Shown: positions 35,157 through 43,409 of the stretch, piece by piece
Layout: every line of letters starts with the position of its first letter
Numbering within the stretch: position 1 is the first letter of the stretch
From: Geodermatophilus sp. DF01-2
GTDB lineage: Bacteria > Actinomycetota > Actinomycetes > Mycobacteriales > Geodermatophilaceae
DNA length: 64,000 nt
Assembly (NCBI RefSeq): GCF_004571065.1
Contig: NZ_SPQN01000006.1
Coordinates: 43,369 to 107,368, forward strand
Direction: 5' to 3'
Notes under the pieces: model-generated
Databases searched by the model: none
The model's input: the letters and a program-made list of their open reading frames with translations, nothing else
Told to the model about the DNA's origin: nothing
Made by a program: the position numbers and the translations under genes

Positions 35157-36522
35157 ACCGGTCCGAGGCGCTGCCCCGGCCGGCGACGGCGACCCGGCCG
35201 GGGATGCGGACGCCGACCCCGACGAACCCGGCCGGCCGCCCGCCGTCGGCGACCGGCCCACCCGGTCCCCGGCGGCGGTGCGCGCCGTCCTGCAGGCGGT
35301 GGCCGTCTCCGTGCTCGGCGTGCTGCCCGCCTTCCTCGTCGGCGCCCTGGCCGTGCAGATCCGCGCCGATCTCGACGTGGGGCTGGCCCTGTTCGGCCTG
35401 GCCGCGGCGACGCTGTTCACCGTCTCCGGCAGCCTCGCCCGGCCCGGCGGCCGGTTGGTGCAGCGGCTGGGGTCGCGCCGCGGCGCCGCCCTGGCCACCG
35501 CGCTGGCCACGACGTCGCTCACCGTGATTGCCCTGGCCGGCTCGCCGGCCGCGCTGATGGCCGGGCTGGCGGTCGGCGGGCTGGGCAACGCGGTGGCCCA
35601 ACCGTCGGCGAACGCGGTGATCTCCGAGCTGGTCACCGACCAGCGGCTGGGCGTCGCGTTCGGCATCAAGCAGTCCGCGATCCCCGCGGCCACGCTGCTC
35701 GGCGGACTCGCCGTCCCCGCGGTGGCGCTCGTGTTCGGCTGGCGGTGGGCGGTCGCCGGCGCCGTCGGCCTCGCCGTCGTCCTGCTGGTGGCCTCCCTGG
35801 CCGGCGGGCGGGACGCCGGGCGGCGGGCCCGTGCGGCGGGCGAGCCCGCCGCCGTCCGCGCGCCGGACAAGGGGCTGCCCCGCGGCGGGCTGGTGGTGCT
35901 CACCGTCGGCGGCTTCCTCGGCTCGGCGGCGGCCACCTCGACCGGGATCTTCCTCGTCGACTCCGCGGTCGCCACCGGGATCCCCGCCGGCCCGGCGGGG
36001 CTGCTGTTCGCCGGCTGCTCGGTGCTCGGGCTGGTCAGCCGGATCGGTTTCGGCTGGTGGGCCGACCGCCACCCCGGGCGCAGCGCCTACCTGTTCATCG
36101 CCAACCTGCTCACCGTCGGGATGCTCGGCTACACCCTGCTGGCCGCGGGCCCCGTGCCGCTCTTCGTCGCCGGCAGCGTGCTGGCCTACGGCGCCGGCTG
36201 GGCGTGGACCGGGCTGTTCCACTTCGCGGTCATCCGCGACAACCGGGGTGCCGCCGCCTCGGTCACCGGCTTCGTGCAGACCGGCCTGTCGTTGGGCGCC
36301 GCCTCCGGGCCGCTGCTGTTCGGCATCGTCGCCCAGGCCGCCTCCTACTCGGCCGCGTGGCTCACGGCGGCGGCGCTGAGCCTGGCCGGCGCGGTCACCG
36401 TCCGGATCAGCCGGCGGATGGTCCGCCGGTCCCGCGGCCTGCCGGTGACCCGGCTGCCCGGACGCCGGCGCCCTGCGTCCCCCACCCACCCCGCCGCCCC
36501 CGACCTGACCGCCCCGACCTGA
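35149..36522 (+). CDS. Major facilitator superfamily transporter
   Basis: Membrane protein of 457 aa with about 12 helices after a hydrophilic N-terminal stretch of about 45 residues. Cyanate/nitrate-like MFS features are GRLVQRLGSRRGAALATALA, NAVAQPSANAVISELV, AFGIKQSAIPAATLLGG and FGWWADRHPGRSAYLF. GTG at 35149 overlaps the dehydrogenase fusion by 8 bp. It is a paralogue of the MFS gene at 38154 on the other strand (shared GLKQAAIPLATLL-type helix), with the RraA and oxidoreductase genes lying between the two. Confidence 0.87.
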   Translation: MAEPVRGAAPAGDGDPAGDADADPDEPGRPPAVGDRPTRSPAAVRAVLQAVAVSVLGVLPAFLVGALAVQIRADLDVGLALFGLAAATLFTVSGSLARPGGRLVQRLGSRRGAALATALATTSLTVIALAGSPAALMAGLAVGGLGNAVAQPSANAVISELVTDQRLGVAFGIKQSAIPAATLLGGLAVPAVALVFGWRWAVAGAVGLAVVLLVASLAGGRDAGRRARAAGEPAAVRAPDKGLPRGGLVVLTVGGFLGSAAATSTGIFLVDSAVATGIPAGPAGLLFAGCSVLGLVSRIGFGWWADRHPGRSAYLFIANLLTVGMLGYTLLAAGPVPLFVAGSVLAYGAGWAWTGLFHFAVIRDNRGAAASVTGFVQTGLSLGAASGPLLFGIVAQAASYSAAWLTAAALSLAGAVTVRISRRMVRRSRGLPVTRLPGRRRPASPTHPAAPDLTAPT

Positions 36523-36543
36523 CCGCCCCGACCCGATCGCCCC
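36502..36543. repeat. Three tandem copies of a 14-bp unit between MFS and RraA genes
   Basis: GACCTGACCGCCCC occurs twice in a row (36502-36515, 36516-36529), followed by the variant GACCCGATCGCCCC (36530-36543). The array begins inside the last codons of the MFS gene and ends just before the RraA ribosome site GAGGAGG. It probably arose by slippage. No other function is visible. Confidence 0.7.
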
Positions 36544-36564
36544 GATCCGAGGAGGACCGCCCCG

Positions 36565-37248
36565 ATGAGCACCTGCCGGCTGCACCCGCCCGGCCCCCGA
36601 CCCGACCCCGCGCTGCTGGAGCGCTGCCGCGCGCTGCCGACGAGCATCCTGTCCGACTCGATGGACCGCGTCGGCGGGCTGCGCGGCCTGCACTGGGTCG
36701 GCGGGGGGCGCTGGCCACGGGTCGCGGGCCCGGCGCTGACCGTGCGCACCCGGCCCGGCGACAACCTCGTCATCCACCGCGCACTCGACCTGGCCGCGCC
36801 CGGCGACGTGCTCGTCGTCGACGCCGGCGGCTCGACCGAGCGCGCGGTGCTCGGCGAGATCATGGCCCGCTACGCCGCGTCCCGGAACCTCGGCGCGATC
36901 GTCGTCGACGGCGCCGTCCGCGACGCCGAGGGCCTCGCCGCGGGCGCCGTGCCGGTCTTCGCCCTCGGCGTCAACCATCTCGGCCCCTACAAGGACGGCC
37001 CCGGCGAGATCGGTGGCCCGGTGACCCTGGGCGGCACCGCCGTGGGGTCAGGTGACGTCGTGGTCGGGGACGGCGACGGCGTCGTCGTCGTCCCGCACGA
37101 GCGACTGGCCGAGGTCGTCGGGCTCGCGCAGGAGCGGCTGGCGTCGGAGGAGGAGCAGTTCGCGGCGATCGCGGCGGGCACGCTCGACCGGTCGTGGGTC
37201 ACCCGGGCCCTGGCCGAGGTGCACGTCGGCAACGAGGTCGTGCAGTGA
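36565..37248 (+). CDS. RraA-like / 4-hydroxy-4-methyl-2-oxoglutarate aldolase family protein
   Basis: Protein of 227 aa of the RraA/HMG-aldolase fold. Motifs are LPTSILSDSMDRVGGLRG, GPALTVRTRPGDNLVIHRAL, GDVLVVDAGGSTERAVLGEIM and the catalytic GAIVVDGAVRDAEGL (Arg/Asp of the active site). GSGDVVVGDGDGVVVVPHER follows. In catabolic clusters such proteins act as divalent-metal oxaloacetate decarboxylase/HMG aldolase. With hydroxy-acid dehydrogenases beside it, cleavage of a branched oxo-acid is plausible. ATG at 36565 with GAGGAGG upstream. Confidence 0.88.
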   Translation: MSTCRLHPPGPRPDPALLERCRALPTSILSDSMDRVGGLRGLHWVGGGRWPRVAGPALTVRTRPGDNLVIHRALDLAAPGDVLVVDAGGSTERAVLGEIMARYAASRNLGAIVVDGAVRDAEGLAAGAVPVFALGVNHLGPYKDGPGEIGGPVTLGGTAVGSGDVVVGDGDGVVVVPHERLAEVVGLAQERLASEEEQFAAIAAGTLDRSWVTRALAEVHVGNEVVQ

Positions 37249-38126
37249 CCCGCCGCTGGGGCCTGATCGGCTTCGGCGAGGCGGGCCGGGTCATCGGTGG
37301 AGCGATCACCGCCTCGGGTGTCGACCTCGCGGTGCACGACCGGGTGCTGCGCGACGCTGCGCGCGGGCCGGCGCTGCGCGAGGCGATCTCCGCCGTCGGG
37401 GCGACCGCCGCCGACGACCTCGCCGCGTTCGCCGATCGCGAGGTGGTGCTCTCACTGGTCACCCCCGCGACCGCGGTGCCGGCGGCCGCCGGGTTCGCGC
37501 CGCACGCACCGTCCGGCGTGCTCTACGTCGACCTGAACTCGACGGCGCCCGCCGGCAAGCACGAGGTCGCCGCGGCGTTGACCGGGGTGCGGGTGGTCGA
37601 CGGCGTGATGACCGGCGGCGGCATCCAGCTCGACGGCGCGAGGATCCCGATCTCGCTCGCGGGACCGGACGCCGCGGAGGCCGCGTCGCTGCTGTCCGCC
37701 GCGGGACTGAACGCCGCCGTCGTCGGTTCCGAGGTCGGCGCCGCGGCCGCGCTGAAGATGCTGCGCAGCGTCGTCATCAAGGGCATGGAGGGGCTCTGGG
37801 TCGAGGCGCTGCTGGCGGCCCGACAGATGGACGTCGTCGAGCCGCTGCTGGCGAACATCGAGGAGACGCTCGACCGCTACTCGGCCCGCGACTTCGCCAC
37901 CATGCTGGTGACCACGCACGTCGGGCACGCCGGCCGGCGCCAGGTCGAGGTGCGGTCGTCGCGCGACACCGTCGCCGGCACCGGGGTGCCGCCCCTGGCG
38001 TCGAGCGGCGTGCTGGCCAGGCACGAGCTGAGCGCGCGCGGGCTGGAGGCGGTCGGCCGGCACCCGGGGGACGTGCCCGCGTCGCTGACCGAGGCGCTGG
38101 AGGTGCTGCGCTCGCTGCCCACCTGA
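37245..38126 (+). CDS. 6-phosphogluconate/3-hydroxyisobutyrate dehydrogenase-like NAD(P) oxidoreductase (DUF1932 C-terminus)
   Basis: Protein of 293 aa. The N-terminal Rossmann part begins WGLIGFGEAGRVIGGAI and continues VVLSLVTPATAVPAAAG and LYVDLNSTAPAGKHEVA, then VDGVMTGGGIQLDGARIP. The C-terminal helical part resembles DUF1932 (LKMLRSVVIKGMEGLWVEAL; the Lys lies where the catalytic Lys of beta-hydroxyacid dehydrogenases sits). GTG at 37245 overlaps the RraA stop. Last gene of the TAXI-TRAP operon; it likely oxidises a hydroxy acid related to the imported substrate. Confidence 0.87.
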   Translation: MTRRWGLIGFGEAGRVIGGAITASGVDLAVHDRVLRDAARGPALREAISAVGATAADDLAAFADREVVLSLVTPATAVPAAAGFAPHAPSGVLYVDLNSTAPAGKHEVAAALTGVRVVDGVMTGGGIQLDGARIPISLAGPDAAEAASLLSAAGLNAAVVGSEVGAAAALKMLRSVVIKGMEGLWVEALLAARQMDVVEPLLANIEETLDRYSARDFATMLVTTHVGHAGRRQVEVRSSRDTVAGTGVPPLASSGVLARHELSARGLEAVGRHPGDVPASLTEALEVLRSLPT

Positions 38127-38153
38127 GCCGCGCGGCCGTGCGCCGCCCGGGGC

Positions 38154-39380
38154 TCAGGTCCGGGCGGCGGCCCGGCGCTGGCGGTGGGCGGCCACCAGCG
38201 CGGGGCGCTCGCGCAGCAGCAGGTGCCGGCCGAGCACGATCACCAGCCCGCCGAGGACGGCGAGGGCCGCGGTCGCGCTCCAGGCGACGGCGTAGGAGCT
38301 GACCGAGACGACCGCACCGAAGGCCAGCGGCCCGAGCGCCGCGCCCATCCCCATGCCGCCCTGGGTGATCGACGTCGCCTGGGCGGCCATGCCGTGGTGC
38401 ATGCGGGTGACCGCGTAGGTCGACAGCCCCGCCCAGGCCCAGCCGGTGCAGTAGCCGACCACCGCGCCGACGGCGATCAGCGACTCGACGCCGGTTCCCA
38501 GCAGCGCGTAGGAGAGCCCGCCCAGCGACATCTGCGCGGCAACGACGAGCAGCCAGCGGGTGCGCACCCGGTCGGCCAACCAGCCGGCCACCACCCGGGC
38601 CAGGGCTCCGACACCGCTGGCCACCGCGGCGATCACGCCGGCGGTGGCCGGGGCGATGCCGCCGGCGACCGCGGTGCTGACGAAGAACGACCCGAGCGCG
38701 TTGCCGGTCGCCGCGCCGAGCATCAGCCCGGCGGCCAGCACGTACAGCGGCGCACGGCGGAACGGCCCGGCCGCCTCCGACGGCGCCGCCGACGACCCGG
38801 CCGACCCCAGCCGCCGCGGGCCGGGCACCGAGAGCACGACCAGCAGCGCCAGGACGGCGCCCAGGCCGAACGCCGTCCGCCAGCCCAGCGGGATGGCCAC
38901 CAGCGGGATCGCCACACCCGCCAGCAGGGTCGCCAGCGGGATCGCCGCCTGCTTGAGGCCGTAGGCCAGGCCCTGCCGGCCGGCCGACACCGAACGGGCG
39001 ATGAGGTCGTTGCTGGCCGGCTGCCCGACGCCGTTGCCCCACCCGGCCACCACGAGCGCGCCGACGAGGACGGCGATGTCGCGGGCGGCCAGCGCGACCA
39101 CGAGCATCGCGACCGCCGCGGTGAGCCCGGAGATCCGGACGACCCGGACGGTGCCGAGCCGCCGCACCAGCGCGCCGGCGAAGAGCGCCGACACCGCGGA
39201 GGTGGCGAAGAACGTCGCGACCAGCAGGCCCAGCAGCGAGGGGCCGACGCCGAGGTCGGCGCGCAGCTGCACCCAGAGCACGCCGACGAGGTAGGCCGGG
39301 AGTACGCCCGCGGTGGTCACCGTGACCGCCGCGGTCGCCGCGCGGGCCGAGCCCGCGGGCCGCTCCCGGCGGTTCCTCAC
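38154..39380 (-). CDS. Major facilitator superfamily transporter
   Basis: Membrane protein of 408 aa with about 12 helices. Segments AGALVRRLGTVRVVRISG, GNGVGQPASNDLIARSVS, AYGLKQAAIPLATLLAG and AGWLADRVRTRWLLV match the MFS protein at 35149, so the two are paralogues. The start is the GTG at 39380. Its end faces the oxidoreductase gene end, 27 bp apart. Upstream lies the L-2-hydroxyglutarate oxidase gene on the same strand, 38 bp away; the two probably form an operon. Confidence 0.86.
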   Translation of the reverse strand: MRNRRERPAGSARAATAAVTVTTAGVLPAYLVGVLWVQLRADLGVGPSLLGLLVATFFATSAVSALFAGALVRRLGTVRVVRISGLTAAVAMLVVALAARDIAVLVGALVVAGWGNGVGQPASNDLIARSVSAGRQGLAYGLKQAAIPLATLLAGVAIPLVAIPLGWRTAFGLGAVLALLVVLSVPGPRRLGSAGSSAAPSEAAGPFRRAPLYVLAAGLMLGAATGNALGSFFVSTAVAGGIAPATAGVIAAVASGVGALARVVAGWLADRVRTRWLLVVAAQMSLGGLSYALLGTGVESLIAVGAVVGYCTGWAWAGLSTYAVTRMHHGMAAQATSITQGGMGMGAALGPLAFGAVVSVSSYAVAWSATAALAVLGGLVIVLGRHLLLRERPALVAAHRQRRAAART

Positions 39381-39418
39381 GACGCCGTGCTCACGACGGT
39401 CTGCTCACGATGGCCTGC

Positions 39419-40630
39419 TCACGACTCGGGGTCCTCCGTCAGCAGCACGTCGACCAGGTGCTCGGCGATCGCCAGCGACGACGTCGCCGCGGGGGAGGGC
39501 GCGTTGCGCACGGCCACCACCGCGCCCCGCCGGGTGATGCGGAAGTCGTCGACCAGGCTGCCGTCGGACTCCAGCGCCTGTGCCCGGATGCCGGCGGTCG
39601 CCGGGACCATGTCCTCGACGGTCAGCTCGGGCACGTAGCGGCGGGCCGCGGCGGTGTAGGCCCGCTTGGACAGCGAGCCGCGCATCTCGGCCAGGCCGGT
39701 CCGCCAGTGCTGCCGGGCGAACCGCCGGAAGCCGGCGAACCGGGCGATCGCGGCCAGCTCCGCGGGCGAGACGTCGCGCCACCGGTAGCCCTCCCGGGCC
39801 AGCGCCAGGACGGCGTTGGGGCCGACCAGCACCTCGCCGTCCACCCGCGGGGTCAGGTGCACGCCGAGGAACGGGTACCGCGGGTCGGGCACCGGGTAGA
39901 CCAGGCCGTTGACCAGCGCCCGCTTCTCCGGCGTGAGCGCGTAGTACTCGCCGCGGAACGGCACGATCCGCGGGGCGTCGTCGTCCCCGGCCAGGCGGGC
40001 CAGCCGGTCGACCTGCAGCCCGGCGCAGAGCACCACCCGGTCGACGACGACCTCCTCGCCGGAGGTGCTGGCGACGACGACCTCCCCGCCGGCGTGCCGC
40101 AGACCGGCCACCTCGAACCCGGTCCGGATCGTGGCGCCGGCCGCGCGGGCGTCCGCGGCGAGCTGCTCGGTGACCGCGACGTAGTCGACGATCGCGGTGG
40201 TCGGCGAGTGCAGCGCGGCGATGCCGGCTACGTGCGGCTCGAGCTCCTGCAGCTCCGCGCGGCCGATCACCCGGACGCCGGGGACGCCGTTGGCGCGGGC
40301 CCGCTCGGCGATGGCGCCCAGCCGCTGCTCCTCGGCGCCGTCGAGCGCGACGAGCACCTTGCCGATCTCGTCGTAGGGCAGGCCGCGCTCGGCGCAGAAC
40401 TCCTTCAGCAGGGCGACCCCGCGGCGGCACAGGGTCGCCTTGAGCGAGCCGGGCTCGTAGTAGAGGCCGGCGTGCACGACGCCCGAGTTGCGGCCGGTCT
40501 GGTGGGCGGCGAGCCGGCCCTCCTTCTCGAGGACGGTCACCACGGAGCCGGGCCGCTGGGCGAGCAGCCGCCGCGCCACCGCCGTCCCGATGATCCCGCC
40601 TCCCACCACGGCGTATCGCTGGACCGGCAT
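39419..40630 (-). CDS. lhgO: L-2-hydroxyglutarate oxidase
   Basis: FAD-dependent oxidase of 403 aa of the DAO superfamily. The N-terminal dinucleotide motif is YAVVGGGIIGTAVARRLL. QTGRNSGVVHAGLYYEPGSLKA is the strongly conserved LhgO signature, and PFRGEYYALTPEKRALVNGLVYPVPDPRYPFLGVHLTP-type sequence follows in order. These marks separate it from other DAO enzymes. It oxidises L-2-hydroxyglutarate to 2-oxoglutarate. ATG at 40630 with GGAGGAC immediately upstream. It diverges from the DapA-like gene; between them is a perfect 14-bp palindrome. Confidence 0.92.
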   Translation of the reverse strand: MPVQRYAVVGGGIIGTAVARRLLAQRPGSVVTVLEKEGRLAAHQTGRNSGVVHAGLYYEPGSLKATLCRRGVALLKEFCAERGLPYDEIGKVLVALDGAEEQRLGAIAERARANGVPGVRVIGRAELQELEPHVAGIAALHSPTTAIVDYVAVTEQLAADARAAGATIRTGFEVAGLRHAGGEVVVASTSGEEVVVDRVVLCAGLQVDRLARLAGDDDAPRIVPFRGEYYALTPEKRALVNGLVYPVPDPRYPFLGVHLTPRVDGEVLVGPNAVLALAREGYRWRDVSPAELAAIARFAGFRRFARQHWRTGLAEMRGSLSKRAYTAAARRYVPELTVEDMVPATAGIRAQALESDGSLVDDFRITRRGAVVAVRNAPSPAATSSLAIAEHLVDVLLTEDPES

Positions 40631-40677
40631 CGTCCTCCGTCCTCCGGTGCACCCGCGAGGCTGCGGGGGCAGGGGTG

Positions 40678-40691
40678 GGGAGCCGGCTCCC
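40678..40691. promoter_or_regulatory. Perfect 14-bp palindrome in divergent gap
   Basis: GGGAGCCGGCTCCC is a perfect palindrome placed in the 143-bp gap between the divergent lhgO and DapA-like genes. The place fits an operator for both genes, but a GC palindrome of this length can also arise by chance in this DNA, and no regulator gene is adjacent. Confidence 0.3.
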
Positions 40692-40773
40692 GGTCGGCGG
40701 CTACGGTGACCCGTGTGATCTCCGTCGCGCCGCCGGCCCCGGGCCGTCGTCCCCGTCCGCAGGGTAGTTCCCG

Positions 40774-41661
40774 ATGACCGCACTCACCGGTGTGCTGCCG
40801 ATCACACTGACCCCGTTCACCGACGACGGCGAGGTCGACGAGGGCAGCATCGACACCCTCGTCGAGGACTACCTCGGCGCCGGGTCGCACGGGCTGACCA
40901 TCCTCGGGATCATGGGCGAGGCCGCCCGCCTGCTCGACGACGAGCGGGAGCGGGTGCTGCGCCGCTACCTGCGGGCCGCCGCCGGCCGGGTGCCGGTCGT
41001 CGCCGGCGTGTCGGCGCGGGCCACCCGCATGGCGCTGGACTACGCCCGCCGCGCGGAGGACGCCGGCGCCGCGGCGGTCATGCTCGCCCCGCCGGACAAC
41101 ACCCGGAACCTCGACCTGGTCTTCGAGCACTTCCGGCTGGTCGCCGAGGCGGTGTCGGTGCCGGTCGTGGTGCAGGACGAGCCGGTCAACACCGGCGTCG
41201 TCATGCCGGCGCCCTTCCTCGTGCGGCTGCTCGACGAGATCGAGGGCTGCCGCTACCTCAAGCTCGAGGAGACGCCGACGCTGCCCAAGATCACCGCGGT
41301 CCGGCGGCAGGCCGAGCAGCCGGTCGGCATCTTCGGCGGTCTCGGTGGGCTCTACCTGTACGAGGAGCTGCTCCGCGGCGCCGACGGCATCATGACCGGC
41401 TTCGGCTTCCCCCAGGTGCTGGTCGGCACCTACGAGCGGTTCGTCGCCGGCGATCGGGCCGGCGCCCAGGAGTTCTTCTTCCGGTACCTGCCGTTGATCC
41501 GCTACGAGGCCCAGCTCGGCGTCGGCGGGGTGACCATCCGCAAGCAGGTCTTCGCCCGGCGCGGCGCCATCGCCTCACCGCACGCCCGCTTCCCGGCCCC
41601 GCCGGTCGACGAGCTGACCCTCGCCGAACTCGACGACCTCATCACGGCCGTCGGCCTGTAG
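40774..41661 (+). CDS. DapA-superfamily (dihydrodipicolinate synthase-like) lyase/aldolase
   Basis: Class I aldolase-type TIM barrel of 295 aa. It has GVLPITLTPFTDDGEVDEGS, GSHGLTILGIMGEAARLLDD and the Schiff-base Lys163 in YLKLEETPT. The tyrosine normally found in the YNxP motif is replaced (VVVQDEPVN, Gln134), so it is not a true dihydrodipicolinate synthase. Members of this kind act on 2-oxo acids, e.g. as lyases or dehydratases. First gene of a four-gene operon with two FAH-family hydrolases and an SDR. Stop is TAG. Confidence 0.87.
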   Translation: MTALTGVLPITLTPFTDDGEVDEGSIDTLVEDYLGAGSHGLTILGIMGEAARLLDDERERVLRRYLRAAAGRVPVVAGVSARATRMALDYARRAEDAGAAAVMLAPPDNTRNLDLVFEHFRLVAEAVSVPVVVQDEPVNTGVVMPAPFLVRLLDEIEGCRYLKLEETPTLPKITAVRRQAEQPVGIFGGLGGLYLYEELLRGADGIMTGFGFPQVLVGTYERFVAGDRAGAQEFFFRYLPLIRYEAQLGVGGVTIRKQVFARRGAIASPHARFPAPPVDELTLAELDDLITAVGL

Positions 41662-41723
41662 TCCCCCCACCCCCGCCGCGGGTCGCTGCCGCGCCCGGGG
41701 CACCGCCTGCGAGAGGACATCCT

Positions 41724-42578
41724 GTGCGACTGACGACGCTACGGCTGGATGGCGCGGAGCCCGGGGCGCTGGTGCGCCCGGGCGGCGCGGTGCCGCTGCC
41801 TGCGCTCAACGAGCGCTGGAGCACCGACTGGCCGGTCACCGTGCAGGAGCTGCTCGAGCGCGGCCGGGTCGGGGAGCTGCGCGACTGGGTGGCCGGGCAG
41901 GACGCCGGCCGGCTCGACGGGTTGGCCCTGCCGCAGGACCGGTTGGTGTACGCGCCGCTCTACCGCCGGCCGCGCAAGATCTGGGGCATCGGGCTGAACT
42001 ACGTCGAGCACGCCGCCGATCTGTCGGAGAAGGCGCCGTCGACCGAGCCGGCGAGCTTCCTCAAGCCCGACACCGCGATCATCGGCCCGGGCGACCCGAT
42101 CCGGATCCCGCCGCAGTCGCAGCGCACCACCGCCGAGGGCGAGCTGGGCGTGGTCATCGGCCGGGAGTGCAAGGACGTCGACGAGGCCGACGCGCCCTCG
42201 GTGGTCGCCGGGTTCACCACGATCGTGGACATGACCGCCGAGGACATTCTCGAGAAGAACCCGCGCTACCTCACCCGCTCGAAGAGCTTCGACACCTTCT
42301 TCAGCTTCGGCCCCGAGCTGGTGACCGTCGACGAGGTGCCCGACGTCGACGCCCTCGAGGTGGCCACGATCCACAACGGGCAGGAGCACCGGCGCAACGT
42401 CGTCTCCAACATGACCTTCCGGCCGTGGTGGCTGGTGGCGTTCCACTCGCGGGTGATGACCCTGCTACCCGGCGACGTCATCTCCACCGGCACGCCGGGT
42501 GCGGTGCACATCCGCTCCGGCGACACCGCCGGTGTGCAGATCACCGGCTTCCGCGACCTCACCAACCCCGTGGCCTGA
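41724..42578 (+). CDS. Fumarylacetoacetate hydrolase family protein (copy 1)
   Basis: Protein of 284 aa. The FAH C-terminal catalytic domain is present: KIWGIGLNYVEHAADL, EPASFLKPDTAIIGPGDPI, EGELGVVIGRECKDVDE (Glu metal ligands), RSKSFDTFFSFGPELV (Lys) and LPGDVISTGTPGAV. Such enzymes hydrolyse C-C bonds of diketo acids, decarboxylate oxaloacetate or hydrate 2-oxo-pentenoates. The extra N-terminal 70 residues match the usual non-catalytic domain. GTG at 41724 with GAGAGGA upstream. Confidence 0.91.
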   Translation: MRLTTLRLDGAEPGALVRPGGAVPLPALNERWSTDWPVTVQELLERGRVGELRDWVAGQDAGRLDGLALPQDRLVYAPLYRRPRKIWGIGLNYVEHAADLSEKAPSTEPASFLKPDTAIIGPGDPIRIPPQSQRTTAEGELGVVIGRECKDVDEADAPSVVAGFTTIVDMTAEDILEKNPRYLTRSKSFDTFFSFGPELVTVDEVPDVDALEVATIHNGQEHRRNVVSNMTFRPWWLVAFHSRVMTLLPGDVISTGTPGAVHIRSGDTAGVQITGFRDLTNPVA

Positions 42579-42609
42579 GCGGCCCCCCGACACGACGGAG
42601 CGCACACCG

Positions 42610-43398
42610 ATGGACCTCGAACTGACCGGCCGGGTCGCCCTGGTCACCGCCGCCTCCAAGGGCCTGGGCCGCGCCACCGCGACGCAGCTCGCCGCCGAGG
42701 GCGCGAAGGTGATGATCTCCAGTCGCGGGGAGGAGCAGCTGGCGAAGACCGCGACGGAGATCGCCGGAGCGACCGGCGCGCAGGTCGAGTACTGCGCCGC
42801 GGACGTCGCCGACGCCGCCGACCTGGCGCGGCTGGTGGAGCAGACGCAGCAGCGCCTCGGCGGGATCGACGTGCTGGTGAACAACGCCGGAGGGCCGCCG
42901 CCCGGCGGGTTCGACGCACTGGACGACGACAGGTGGTACCTGGCGCACGACCTGAACCTGATGAGCACGGTGCGGCTGTTCCGGGCGGTGCTGCCGCACA
43001 TGCGCGAGCAGAGATGGGGCCGGATCGTCACGATCGCGTCGTCGTCGATCAAGCAGCCGATCGAGAACCTGCTGCTGTCGAACACCTACCGGGTGGCGCT
43101 GCTGGGGCTGGCGAAGTCCCTGGCGGTCGAGTTCGCCCCCGAGGGCGTGCTGATCAATACCGTGGGCCCCGGCCGGATCGCCACCGACCGCGTCGCCGGC
43201 CTCGACGCCAACCGCGCCGAGAAGGCCGGCATCTCCGTCGAGGAGGTGCGCGCGCAGGCGGAGAAGGCGATCCCGCTGGGTCGCTACGGCACGGCGGAGG
43301 AGTTCGCGAAGGTCGTCACCTTCCTCGCCTCGGGCGCGAACACCTACACGACCGGCCAGAACTTCCTGGTCGACGGCGGCATGGTCAAGGCGATCTGA
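42610..43398 (+). CDS. SDR family oxidoreductase with altered active site (BKR-like)
   Basis: Protein of 262 aa with TAASKGLGRATATQLAAEGA (cofactor loop), [18 protein letters not shown] and VTIASSSIKQPIENLL (Ser). The usual Tyr-x3-Lys is replaced by LLSNTYRVALLGLAKSLA, lacking Lys at the expected place. This is typical of a subgroup of 3-oxoacyl-reductase-like SDRs whose activity is unclear. The C-terminal GxxNxLVDGG (GQNFLVDGGMVKAI) is normal. It lies between two FAH-family genes, so the operon may treat a dicarboxylic or aromatic-derived keto acid. Confidence 0.88.
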   Translation: MDLELTGRVALVTAASKGLGRATATQLAAEGAKVMISSRGEEQLAKTATEIAGATGAQVEYCAADVADAADLARLVEQTQQRLGGIDVLVNNAGGPPPGGFDALDDDRWYLAHDLNLMSTVRLFRAVLPHMREQRWGRIVTIASSSIKQPIENLLLSNTYRVALLGLAKSLAVEFAPEGVLINTVGPGRIATDRVAGLDANRAEKAGISVEEVRAQAEKAIPLGRYGTAEEFAKVVTFLASGANTYTTGQNFLVDGGMVKAI

Positions 43399-43409
43399 GG
43401 AGCCATCTG

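Noticed and set aside
36502..36543. Short tandem repeats considered as a CRISPR-like array
   Set aside because: Units are 14 bp without spacers; a simple slippage array overlapping the end of a gene.
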